Assembly (NCBI GenBank): GCA_937923375.1
Contig: CALAJG010000271.1
Location: forward strand, 1 to 19,131
Direction of reading: 5' to 3'
Length of the DNA: 19,131 nucleotides
Origin: an uncultured Leucothrix sp.
Lineage (GTDB): Bacteria; Pseudomonadota; Gammaproteobacteria; Thiotrichales; Thiotrichaceae
Shown here: positions 7,550 to 16,066 of the stretch, piece by piece
Layout: each line of letters begins with the position of its first letter
Numbering within the stretch: the stretch's first letter is position 1
The notes under the pieces: model-generated
Databases searched by the model: none
What the model saw: the letters and a program-made list of their open reading frames with translations, nothing else
Told to the model about the DNA's origin: nothing
Program-made: the position numbers and the translations under genes

Positions 7550-10500
7550 CTAAAGTTTCTTTAACTCAATTGCTACGGCCTCCAATACCTTTGATTTATT
7601 CTTTATCTGAGTCTTGGTTTCGCTTCCTTTTCGTCTGGACCTTGTTATTGAATCCGCTCTTTTTCTTAAAAAGGTTGAGAGACAAATTAACTGTTGCACC
7701 ACTGAGTTAAACTCCCTGCCAGTTCGCGGCACACCTTCTACGGCATCCTTGAAGTAATTGATTAATAGGTCGGCTTGTTCAAGAACTTTTGGCGTTTCTT
7801 GCCCAGCTTTCCCGTCACTTGCTTTTGGATAGGGCTTTAATAGAAATGCAGCAACTTCAGCGTCGGCAACCATCACCGCCGGGAAAAAATTTAAGTTCTT
7901 TTTAAAGCTGCGCCGTGACGACTCCTGAGATTTTTCGATTTGCTGCTGCGAATTCTTAACCTCAATGCCCAAAACACCTGACAACTGCATATGATTGATG
8001 CAAGCGTAAGGGTCAAAATCATAGCCAAATGAAATTCCCTCGCCTTCTTTATAGGCATTAGCGCTCTCTATCAACACTTTCTCAATGTCATCCCATGAGT
8101 ATTCATCAAGACTATCATTGCCTAATGCCTCACTGTCCCTGCACATGATGATGGCTTTTCGTTTCAACGCGCTGCCCAACAACGCCTGCCGCTCGGTATT
8201 AGTCACCGAGTCAGCATCTCCACCCTCATTGCCTATCAAAACATTGTGCATTCGCTGTGTAATATCCAACAGCCCTCTGAAACGCTTAATTGCGCTATTT
8301 GCAAGCTTTGTCGCATCCGTAAAGTGCTGTTTTCTACGATCCTCTAAAGATTTAATCAGTTCATCTTTTTCAGGCTGCTTTTTGGATGACAAGCGGATCT
8401 TGCTGATATCAGGTAACAGTGCTTCAGCTTTTTCAGACAACACTTCGGCCTGGCGCGCTTCCAAATTTCCAAGAAACTCTAAAGCCACAATAGGCACTTT
8501 CTTGTCTTGATCCTGTTCAAAAATAGAGCGTTGACAGGCTGCCTGTGCCTTCTCAAAGCCATCGGGTAAAATACTGCCGTACAGCTGTGCTAGTTGGTAC
8601 TGCGTAGCTGGCTTGCTAACCCACTCAGAGGGCACCCGACTTAAATCTTTTTCGATTCTATCCACTAGATCTTTAAAGGCATACGGCTTACCATTTTCAC
8701 CTAGATGCTGTGAATCGACGAGCATGCCTATCAGTCGTTGATCGAGCTCCTGTGGTGCCACAGGTGTCCAGTCACTGCTACTTAAATCCTGCTCGTTATT
8801 CGCATTTAACAAGTAGTTAGGGTCGCCATACGCTTGATATGCACCCCAGGTGTTAAGGTCAGAGTGGAGTTTGTAAGTTCTGCGCCGAGCCTGTAGCACA
8901 GCATCACCAAACGACTTACTACCCTCTACAAAGCATTCAAAGAAGGTTTTGGAGAAGGTACAAGCAGCCGCATCGTCAACCGCCCAACCGGCGGCAATAA
9001 CACAACGCACCCCCATCTCAATGAGTTCACGCGATACACTGTAAGCTAGTCGATTATAGGCAGTATCCGGACTAGCATCAGCTTTTGCCAGATGGCAACA
9101 GTTTAGGAAGACCAGATCCGGCACCACTTCCATTTGGCCGATTTCGGCTGCGGTTAGCATTACGCCATCTGACAACACCACACCAGTTCGCTCTCTGTCG
9201 TCAACACCACGAATGTTAACTTCGCCGTGAGCGGCTATCATCAAAATTCGATATGGTTTTTTAAACAGTACATTGAAAACGTCGATGGCAGTGTAACTAG
9301 GATCATCACTTGCCTTAGACGGGAACAGCTTCTCTACCTCATAGTTCATATTTGTCAGCGTTTCACTGACGGCATGCGCTTCTGAAACGGCTCCGCTTAA
9401 CGACGCTAAGCTATAATTCGCATTAAACTTTGTCTTTCCGGGATGTGGAAAATGTCGGTAGAAATTGGCAGTTGAAGGATTGCCAATCACACAGGCGCTT
9501 TTATTCGTGCTCGAGATAACTGTTTTTCTAAATCGGGTGGACACTAACTGCCGTACTATAGCCATCTTTTGTGCCAGCGGTTCTTCATCGGCCTGCAACA
9601 TTTCCCAAGGCAAGTTGGCAGTATAGCCATCTAATATCAGCAATAAGCGCTCAGTTTGACGAGCTGATCCTTTGAACTCGACCGGTACCATAAGCTGAAA
9701 CAGCGTGTGGCTAATTTCACGATTATAGCGACTATCTTTAATCGCCTCTTTAATTAAGGCTTCAATTAAACCAGGCTGCCGCTGTTGATTAATTGCCTCA
9801 GCACGCGCTCTTTCTGACAAATACACATACTTAATACGTTCCGCAACGGCATAAGGTGGCTTGATCAACTTAGGTGGTTTTATCTCGAGGCTAGTACTTT
9901 CTGCAGGTTGTTCATCCAATACTCTGGATTGTGCTTTAACCGCATCTAAGACCTGCTGAGGAATCGGTGATACTAATTTATTTTCATAACAGTGTGGTCC
10001 GCAATCTGAATCCTGTTGGTCGGCATCAGTCACGATCATGCGTGACCAATAACCCTTACCTGAAGGACTAGCGTTCAAGCGGTCACGCATGCCCTCCTTA
10101 AATTGCAGCTCAGTTTTTGGCACAATACGTGCCTGCATTTGCTTTAGCTCAGCCTCCAGTCGATGAGGCAACTCACGCACTATATACGCGGCTGTGACTG
10201 CCGTATCCATGTAAAATTCAATGAACTCTAGTTTGCGAATAGCTCGCTTAGGCTGTTTGCCGCGGTGATAGCGATATTGCTGATTGGCTTCGCAGACGCC
10301 TTTAACGATCGCTTCGATAGAGCTGGCGACTGTAATATGAGTGGTTGAGTTATACCCCAGAAGCAGACTGTTGATAGCAAGTTCGTTATGATCCTGACTG
10401 TCTTCAGATTCATCTTTACCGGGCAAACATTCGCTAGTGTGCAACAGGTATTGTAAGACGCCATCTCGCACCGTACTGATTAGGGCTCCAGTACTGATTG

Positions 10501-13500
10501 TGCTCCACTCCCCCATCCCAACAATAATCGCCCCACGAGCGCTATCCCGACGTTTATCTGCACCACTCTGCGGATTCAATACAATCGTGCTGGTACCCAC
10601 TCCTCCAGCATACACACCGAGTCGCTCACGCTGGCTCAGTGCGCCGCCCAGCAAATGATGATCAATCGCCCATTCTGCACCGGCAATAGAATCACCGATG
10701 TAATGACCGCACAGGATCGGCTGCTGTGCAAAACGTAAGTCCATTGCTCTGACACTAACATCCAAGATCTGCGTTTCATCGGGCGCCGGTGTACGGTGCG
10801 GTCGGCCACCGAAGAATGACAGCGCAAGATCTTCAGCACCAGGTTGTAAAACAGGTCCTGCATCGTATTGATAGCTAGTGGTAGCACTGCTGCGAGTATG
10901 CGGCGCTTTTTTCTCTAGCTGACTGGTTTTACCATCGCGCAGTAAGTCAGCAATGCCACCGAAATAGTGTTGAGTGTTGGTTAAATTAGAGTGTGGAACC
11001 GGCATATACCACTCACGCTCGTTTTCGGCGAGTACAGCAAGCTTACCAGAATCCCAACTGACAGAGCCGTCCCCTCGGGTGGTTCCATGTAACACTAACT
11101 GATCCCCGTCGAGACTCAAACCGCAAGGGGTGTGTGCGTCTAAACCGTAGACATAGGATATCTTTGTGTGATGCGGTAAGCCTGCTCCATCAGACTGCTT
11201 ATTCAGTTCTTTCCAAAGTTTGGCAGCCTCTTCAAGACCTTTCTTTAGCTCTCCATTTTCATAGGGAGTGCCGTCTTCTTTTTCATCTTCTTTGGGACCT
11301 AATCCATTGGAATTGGCAAACGAGAACCAGCGATCATAATTTTTATCTTTGATCGTGTTCCAATCGTCAACACTCCAATAATTAAAAATGCCATGCCCTT
11401 CGTCCAGGTTTTCTAAGCCGGTATCAATAAATCCATTTGCTGGCAGTAGTTGCTGCACCCCTTTGAAACGGCTAATGACCTGAATGATTTCTTGTAGATT
11501 ATGATGAAAATCAAGCATAGCCAGTTGACGAACCGAACTGCCTTTACCAATCAGATTTTCCACCATCTGATGAGAACCATTGTTCGGCGTACCCAACATA
11601 ACAAACTGACCGTTGTGCTTGGTTGCGATGCTATCCCAGAGCTTCTTGTGGTTGGCAATTAGTGCTCTAACGACCAAACCACCCATACTGTGAGCTAAGA
11701 TACTTACCCGCCGTTGGGGTTGATCTTCTATTTCAATCAGCTTTTTCTCGACTAGCCTTGCAAGTTTATCCGCCGTTTCAGCTATCGATTTTCGCCAATC
11801 GTAGGCAAAGCTAATGACTTCATTATCACGACTTAAATAGTTCTCCAGATCACCGTAATAACGTTGAAATAAACCTTCAACCCTGACATTTTCTTTTTTT
11901 ATACTGATCTGATCGATACCACCTGCGGCAAGATGGAAGGGATCAAACCATACACGATCACCAGAGCCTTCACTTTCCTCTTCTTTTCGTATTTCAAGAT
12001 GGCTACCCATAATGCCAGGAAGGTAAATTATAATCGGTGCATCGGCGGCTAAGCTGTCCCGTGCCCCCATCTCGGTTAGTTCTTCATCTTTTGACAAAAA
12101 GGGTTCATCAAGTTTCAAATCAAAGTCGGTCGGGATTGGGCTAAACTCGGCCAGAGCCTGTGGCTCATCATCATTCAACCACTTCAGCAATGCACGCCGC
12201 GTGTCGGTGCGTTGAAAATAGTGAATATGACTCACTTCTTGGCCATGTGCATAAAACTCACGGGTGCTGTTGCGTCTAGCTAAACCGGCCCGCATTGACT
12301 GTGTGTCTACCACAAAATCATTATCGAAGTGATCGAACATAATCCAATCGGTGAACATAATAGCAATGCGTTTTAGGAAGCCCCCGCTGTTACCGTCGGC
12401 GTCACCGGCAATAATGGCCATATCGATATTATCGCGGCGCTTGGCCTGCGCCAGCAGAACTGTCATCGGGGAACCCGGTAACATTGCCTCGATTCCCGGA
12501 ATCAGGCGCGGATCGATACGTTTCTCGGCAATTTCCAACACGATACGACGGAACGCTGAAAGTGTAGCGCCGCCGATAGTACCAACAACTGGCATCAAGC
12601 CAACCGCAAAATTAACCAGAGACAGCATGCTAGACAAAAACAAATCTAAATTGTCAGATAGCAAAGTAGTACCGCTGGCTGGGCACGCAACACGTACATA
12701 ACGTTGGATAGTGAACTGCTTTTCTTTAAGAATGGCGCGAAGGGTGCGTAATTGCTGTTGTTCTTCACGAGTGATAGCTTCGCGAAGCTTTGTGCTCTCT
12801 TCCGACTCTTCTCGTTTTAAGCCGTGCCCTACCTCAGAGTTGGTCGCTTCTTCATTGTTTGTTTCACGACTTTCATCCAATACCGGTTTGCGCTGAAAAC
12901 GGTTGATCATGTCTTCGGTAAAATCATCAATGCAAAGGAGATCGCCCACCAAGCCACCGCGCGAATGCGTCACAATCGAAAACTTGGCTCCTTTTGGCAA
13001 TATCTTAGCAAGCTGTATAGCATTTTCGAGCGGACTTTCAGAAAAAGTACGGTGCTCAAAACCATAAACATGTCCGCCAAATTCGCGAGTCAGATTATCC
13101 CAAGCCGCTTCATCTTCTCCTTCCCGCAAACTACCAAAGCTCCCAACCGTGCTAGATGCAGTTCCATGGATAAACACGAGAAGTTGCGTCCCTTCCTCGG
13201 CAGCTTTTTTGAGTTTAGCGTCATCAATCTCAACCCTGTCAGCGACTTTTAACTGAGCGCTGGTGCCCCAGTTATAAAGCCCTGGTTCACCTTCAAGCTG
13301 AGATTCTATGGCCCACATTAAACCTTTGGCCCCCGCCCATGAGGCTCCTGCGTACGCAAGATCTTCAACCTCTCCTCCGATTTTATCTTTCAACAATTCC
13401 AATGCTTTATCTTTGGCTGCCTCAACTAAGCCGTCTGGCTTCAGCTTAAGCACCGACAATGTAGACCAAATCCAATCCCCCACCCCTCTGGCTGCAGCTT

Positions 13501-13903
13501 CCTGATCTTCAAGGGCACTTAGATCAATTTGATCGGCTGCATCGATTCCTGCAGTAAACTTTTTAGGATACAGCCGCGATAAGTCATCCCTTAACTTATC
13601 TGCTCGAGTGATCAGCGTAGTTCCATCGGATGCCTCTAGCGACAGAACCCTGTTATCAGCTATATCTACCGTTCGTTTTTTTTCATCGTCACTCCCCCTT
13701 GACGCTCCGCCTTTTAAATCAATAACAGACTCAACATCTAACACCCGATCATTAATAAATGGATTACGATCAGATCCGGCAGAGCGGGTGGTGCTGCCCA
13801 AGACTTTAGGCAATACTTTGCCAGCATCAGCGTGTTGAGTACCTCGTGTACCACTGCCAGAGGGGAGTATGAATATGGTGCCCGGTGATTTAGTCTCGGC
13901 CAT
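7550..13903 (-). CDS. Giant fusion: two alpha/beta-hydrolase domains plus CHAT cysteine peptidase and helical C-terminus
   Basis: This protein has 2117 residues and no signal peptide. Domain 1 (about 237-575) is a lipase-like hydrolase: FIHGTAS (244-250), nucleophile S314 in THSRGG, acid D529 or D533, and H559 or H561 in SHIHYF. Domain 2 (about 620-990) resembles the LCAT/PDAT acyltransferase group: PGIMGSH (629-635), S739 in AHSMGG, GTPNNGS (771-777), D945 in GDGSVSW and H971. Residues 1045-1155 form a glycine-rich alpha/beta module of unclear family, followed by an unassigned stretch. The CHAT peptidase (about 1415-1700) has H1559 in AAHGE and C1603 in VFLNCCHLA, the expected His-Cys dyad. 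The rest is helical, partly TPR-like (about 1765-1815 and 1905-1975), with a basic tail. CHAT peptidases are caspase relatives found in bacterial immunity and cell-death systems. The substrate is unknown. The ribosome binding site is weak; 189 bp separate it from the upstream esterase gene. Confidence 0.88.
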   Translation of the reverse strand: MAETKSPGTIFILPSGSGTRGTQHADAGKVLPKVLGSTTRSAGSDRNPFINDRVLDVESVIDLKGGASRGSDDEKKRTVDIADNRVLSLEASDGTTLITRADKLRDDLSRLYPKKFTAGIDAADQIDLSALEDQEAAARGVGDWIWSTLSVLKLKPDGLVEAAKDKALELLKDKIGGEVEDLAYAGASWAGAKGLMWAIESQLEGEPGLYNWGTSAQLKVADRVEIDDAKLKKAAEEGTQLLVFIHGTASSTVGSFGSLREGEDEAAWDNLTREFGGHVYGFEHRTFSESPLENAIQLAKILPKGAKFSIVTHSRGGLVGDLLCIDDFTEDMINRFQRKPVLDESRETNNEEATNSEVGHGLKREESEESTKLREAITREEQQQLRTLRAILKEKQFTIQRYVRVACPASGTTLLSDNLDLFLSSMLSLVNFAVGLMPVVGTIGGATLSAFRRIVLEIAEKRIDPRLIPGIEAMLPGSPMTVLLAQAKRRDNIDMAIIAGDADGNSGGFLKRIAIMFTDWIMFDHFDNDFVVDTQSMRAGLARRNSTREFYAHGQEVSHIHYFQRTDTRRALLKWLNDDEPQALAEFSPIPTDFDLKLDEPFLSKDEELTEMGARDSLAADAPIIIYLPGIMGSHLEIRKEEESEGSGDRVWFDPFHLAAGGIDQISIKKENVRVEGLFQRYYGDLENYLSRDNEVISFAYDWRKSIAETADKLARLVEKKLIEIEDQPQRRVSILAHSMGGLVVRALIANHKKLWDSIATKHNGQFVMLGTPNNGSHQMVENLIGKGSSVRQLAMLDFHHNLQEIIQVISRFKGVQQLLPANGFIDTGLENLDEGHGIFNYWSVDDWNTIKDKNYDRWFSFANSNGLGPKEDEKEDGTPYENGELKKGLEEAAKLWKELNKQSDGAGLPHHTKISYVYGLDAHTPCGLSLDGDQLVLHGTTRGDGSVSWDSGKLAVLAENEREWYMPVPHSNLTNTQHYFGGIADLLRDGKTSQLEKKAPHTRSSATTSYQYDAGPVLQPGAEDLALSFFGGRPHRTPAPDETQILDVSVRAMDLRFAQQPILCGHYIGDSIAGAEWAIDHHLLGGALSQRERLGVYAGGVGTSTIVLNPQSGADKRRDSARGAIIVGMGEWSTISTGALISTVRDGVLQYLLHTSECLPGKDESEDSQDHNELAINSLLLGYNSTTHITVASSIEAIVKGVCEANQQYRYHRGKQPKRAIRKLEFIEFYMDTAVTAAYIVRELPHRLEAELKQMQARIVPKTELQFKEGMRDRLNASPSGKGYWSRMIVTDADQQDSDCGPHCYENKLVSPIPQQVLDAVKAQSRVLDEQPAESTSLEIKPPKLIKPPYAVAERIKYVYLSERARAEAINQQRQPGLIEALIKEAIKDSRYNREISHTLFQLMVPVEFKGSARQTERLLLILDGYTANLPWEMLQADEEPLAQKMAIVRQLVSTRFRKTVISSTNKSACVIGNPSTANFYRHFPHPGKTKFNANYSLASLSGAVSEAHAVSETLTNMNYEVEKLFPSKASDDPSYTAIDVFNVLFKKPYRILMIAAHGEVNIRGVDDRERTGVVLSDGVMLTAAEIGQMEVVPDLVFLNCCHLAKADASPDTAYNRLAYSVSRELIEMGVRCVIAAGWAVDDAAACTFSKTFFECFVEGSKSFGDAVLQARRRTYKLHSDLNTWGAYQAYGDPNYLLNANNEQDLSSSDWTPVAPQELDQRLIGMLVDSQHLGENGKPYAFKDLVDRIEKDLSRVPSEWVSKPATQYQLAQLYGSILPDGFEKAQAACQRSIFEQDQDKKVPIVALEFLGNLEARQAEVLSEKAEALLPDISKIRLSSKKQPEKDELIKSLEDRRKQHFTDATKLANSAIKRFRGLLDITQRMHNVLIGNEGGDADSVTNTERQALLGSALKRKAIIMCRDSEALGNDSLDEYSWDDIEKVLIESANAYKEGEGISFGYDFDPYACINHMQLSGVLGIEVKNSQQQIEKSQESSRRSFKKNLNFFPAVMVADAEVAAFLLKPYPKASDGKAGQETPKVLEQADLLINYFKDAVEGVPRTGREFNSVVQQLICLSTFLRKRADSITRSRRKGSETKTQIKNKSKVLEAVAIELKKL

Positions 13904-14092
13904 GAAAGAGTCTCTTTATTATGCAAGCGCAGTTAAAAGTATCTCACTAAAATGCGGGATACTACGACATAAAGTACGCAGAAATGATCACTCTTACAAC
14001 AATAAATATGCTACATTCGCTGCAAAATTTCGGATAGTAAACGCCTGCTAAACTAAGCATAGTTCAAAAGCGGCTAAATTCAAGCTCTCTAA
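13904..14092. promoter_or_regulatory. Gene-free gap upstream of the CHAT fusion gene, likely promoter region
   Basis: These 189 AT-rich bases separate the esterase stop from the CHAT fusion start. The much larger gap than elsewhere in this same-strand series suggests that the giant gene has its own promoter. I could not pick a convincing -35/-10 pair. A 13-bp palindrome (AAAGAGTCTCTTT, 13905-13917) overlaps the ribosome binding region; its one-base centre makes a hairpin unlikely, but a protein could bind it. No small gene was found here. Confidence 0.35.
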
Positions 14093-14647
14093 TCAGAATG
14101 TATCGATGAGCGTTAAGACACTTTCAAACCGTGAAAACGAGTGATTACCTCCCCGAAAAATCAGCTGGTGACAGTCCTTAAAGTAAGCCGTACCTTTTTT
14201 CCAATCTAAGGTTTCATCTTCCATTTCGGTCATTAGGAAAATATTGTCGGGCTTTGCGGGAGCATCAATATCCATTGAGATTAACGCATCTACATGAGCC
14301 TGAGTAAATTCCTGTACCCCATCATCATGCCAGTTTTTATGTGGACCGATGGCATCTTTAAGTACTACTCCAGCACCAACTGCTGGATTGATCAATATTG
14401 CTTTTAGTGAATAGCTCGCCGCCAGGATGTTGGCATAAAAACCGCCGAGCGAGCTGCCGATAAGTTTAGGAGGTTGTTCTGATTGCTCGATGGCTTCACT
14501 TAAGAGTGCCATTGCTTCAGTTGGGTCTATCGGCAAATCCGGGCATATCCACTCCGACTCTCGCCCCTGCTTCGCCAACCATTCCCTGAACACCTGCGCT
14601 TTGTGAGACTTAGACGACGAAGTAAATCCGTGAATGATCAGGTACAT
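14093..14647 (-). CDS. YqiA-like alpha/beta-fold esterase
   Basis: This 184-residue protein matches the short YqiA/YcfP esterase family (about 190 residues). It starts with the typical MYLIIHGFTSSSKSHKA, where HGF forms the oxyanion region. The nucleophile is S66 in GSSLGG (64-69), an acidic residue in the TEMEDETLD segment (140-148) supplies the acid, and H169 in GGNHSF is the catalytic histidine. Family members are small cytoplasmic serine esterases; E. coli YqiA hydrolyses short acyl esters such as palmitoyl-CoA and nitrophenyl esters in vitro, with no firm physiological role. The gene lies 34 bp downstream of the M14 carboxypeptidase on the same strand and is probably co-transcribed with it. 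In E. coli, yqiA sits beside parE and cpdA; neither is seen here, so this may be a paralogue or a relocated copy. Confidence 0.87.
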   Translation of the reverse strand: MYLIIHGFTSSSKSHKAQVFREWLAKQGRESEWICPDLPIDPTEAMALLSEAIEQSEQPPKLIGSSLGGFYANILAASYSLKAILINPAVGAGVVLKDAIGPHKNWHDDGVQEFTQAHVDALISMDIDAPAKPDNIFLMTEMEDETLDWKKGTAYFKDCHQLIFRGGNHSFSRFESVLTLIDTF

Positions 14648-14681
14648 AGAATTTTCTCAATATTGGTCGTGATTTTTCTGA

Positions 14682-15809
14682 TCACACTGAGGTTTCAAAG
14701 TGCTTTGCAATAGGATATAAAATCGACGCACCTAACTGGCTACTGCGTTCGGCAGACCAGCCACACACTGGATCAGGACGCGATGCGTTATCCTTAAACG
14801 GCATCTCCAACGTCATAGAAGCAATACCAAAACGATTACCAACCCAGTTGCTCGCTAATGTGAGCGACTCACCACCAAACTTTTTAGCGGGGTACCCATG
14901 CTCGCGTTGAAAGTCGGGATTGATCTGTTCATAAACAGTTTGAAAATCTGCTTCCTGTTGCAAAATTGTTTCATCGACCGGTAGGCCCTTTTGACCCGCA
15001 ATAAAATTCCACGGAAGCGTCTCATCCCCATGAATGTCCAAGAATAAATCACAGCCCGTGGCTTCGATCTTTTGTTGGACATAAAACACTTCGGGGCAAG
15101 TGTCAGTGTCAGCCTTGCCCCAAACGCGGTTTAGGTTGACGCCTGCGGCATTGGTACGTAGGTTCCCTAAGGTACTGCCGTCGGGGTTCATGTTAGGCAC
15201 CACATAAAAAACCATGGTAGACAGCATCTTTTCAACCAAGGCATCATCACGATCTAGTAAGCGTAACAATAAACCTTCTGTAAACCACTCAGCCATTGAC
15301 TCACCGGGGTGTTGGCGGGCAATCACCCAGACGCGTTTTTTAGTGCCATCATCGTCGCCAATACGCAATAGATCAAGATCGCGTCCTTGCAGGCTTTGGC
15401 CAACTACTTCGAGGTTACACAAGTTGTCACACTGCATTTGACTAACCAACTCCTGATGGCGTTGCAGGCTATACGGAGCAAAGTAAGCATAATAAGTTGA
15501 GTCACATTCTGGCTCATGAGTAATTACCAGCTGGCCATCTTTATAGTCAGTTGGCACTCGAAACCACTCCTGCTGATCATAAGAAGCTAATGCCTCATAA
15601 CCTTCCCAACCGCCGGTAAAAGCGGCCTTTGAGGCATTGTTAATCGTCATGGACAAAGCCGTATCACGCGCACCACTCACCCGAAAATGGAACCATTGGA
15701 AAAATTCTGCGCGGGTATCGGTGCGAATTTGCAGTTGTATAGCGGATGCATCTGATGCATCAAGCACTTCAATATTGCCTGAATCGAAGGTTTGGTTGAT
15801 TGAAATCAT
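14682..15809 (-). CDS. M14-family zinc carboxypeptidase, cytosolic (CCP-like) type
   Basis: This 375-residue protein has an N-terminal beta-rich domain (about 1-115, with FFQWFHFRVSG) followed by an M14 catalytic domain. This is the layout of bacterial homologues of the cytosolic carboxypeptidases (CCP/Nna1). Zinc ligands are H167 and E170 in ARQHPGES and H260 in DIHGDE. MNPDG (207-211) and NLRTNAAGVNLNR (216-228) hold substrate-binding residues, and E335 in TLEMPF is the catalytic base. Eukaryotic relatives remove C-terminal or side-chain glutamates from proteins; the substrate of bacterial members is not established. No signal peptide is visible. The ATG is preceded by AGGG five bases upstream. 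It heads a same-strand run leading into the esterase (34 bp) and, after 189 bp, the CHAT fusion, so a link with local peptide processing is possible but unproven. Confidence 0.9.
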   Translation of the reverse strand: MISINQTFDSGNIEVLDASDASAIQLQIRTDTRAEFFQWFHFRVSGARDTALSMTINNASKAAFTGGWEGYEALASYDQQEWFRVPTDYKDGQLVITHEPECDSTYYAYFAPYSLQRHQELVSQMQCDNLCNLEVVGQSLQGRDLDLLRIGDDDGTKKRVWVIARQHPGESMAEWFTEGLLLRLLDRDDALVEKMLSTMVFYVVPNMNPDGSTLGNLRTNAAGVNLNRVWGKADTDTCPEVFYVQQKIEATGCDLFLDIHGDETLPWNFIAGQKGLPVDETILQQEADFQTVYEQINPDFQREHGYPAKKFGGESLTLASNWVGNRFGIASMTLEMPFKDNASRPDPVCGWSAERSSQLGASILYPIAKHFETSV

Positions 15810-16066
15810 GGCTGCCCTGATAGTGATTGTATAAAATTAAGTCAGTTTGCTTAATTTTTAAATTTTTTTAATATAGTAATTCAGTAGAGATTTTAAAGTG
15901 GTTTTCTACTACTATTAAATATGATGGTTGTGTATTTTGCAAAGTCTCATCCCCGTGAGTCAGCAGAAACCGCAACTGAGGTGTCAGCAGTCCTAAAATA
16001 TCTAGATAACCCTCCGGCCAGGATCTGCTGTCTGAACAATAGTTCCAGACGATATTGAGGTCATTT
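15810..16066. promoter_or_regulatory. Divergent intergenic region between carboxypeptidase and deacetylase-like genes
   Basis: This 257-bp gap must hold the promoters for both flanking genes. The first 90 bases are very AT-rich (runs of T and A around 15835-15895). TATACAAT-like bases on the minus strand near 15823-15830 are a possible -10 for the carboxypeptidase. The rest shows no convincing gene; a 45-codon plus-strand frame at 15921-16058 is open but resembles nothing known. Confidence 0.35.
16057..16060 (+). promoter_or_regulatory. Ribosome binding site fixing a GTG start at 16067
   Basis: GAGG followed by six bases and GTG gives near-ideal spacing for initiation at 16067. The alternative in-frame TTG at 16055 has no such site, and an in-frame stop lies at 16040-16042, so no longer N-terminus with a signal peptide can be hidden upstream in this frame. 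Confidence 0.65.

Noticed and set aside
13905..13917. AAAGAGTCTCTTT palindrome at the CHAT gene ribosome binding region
   Set aside because: With a single central base it cannot form a stable hairpin, and no regulator is linked to it; noted only within the gap entry.
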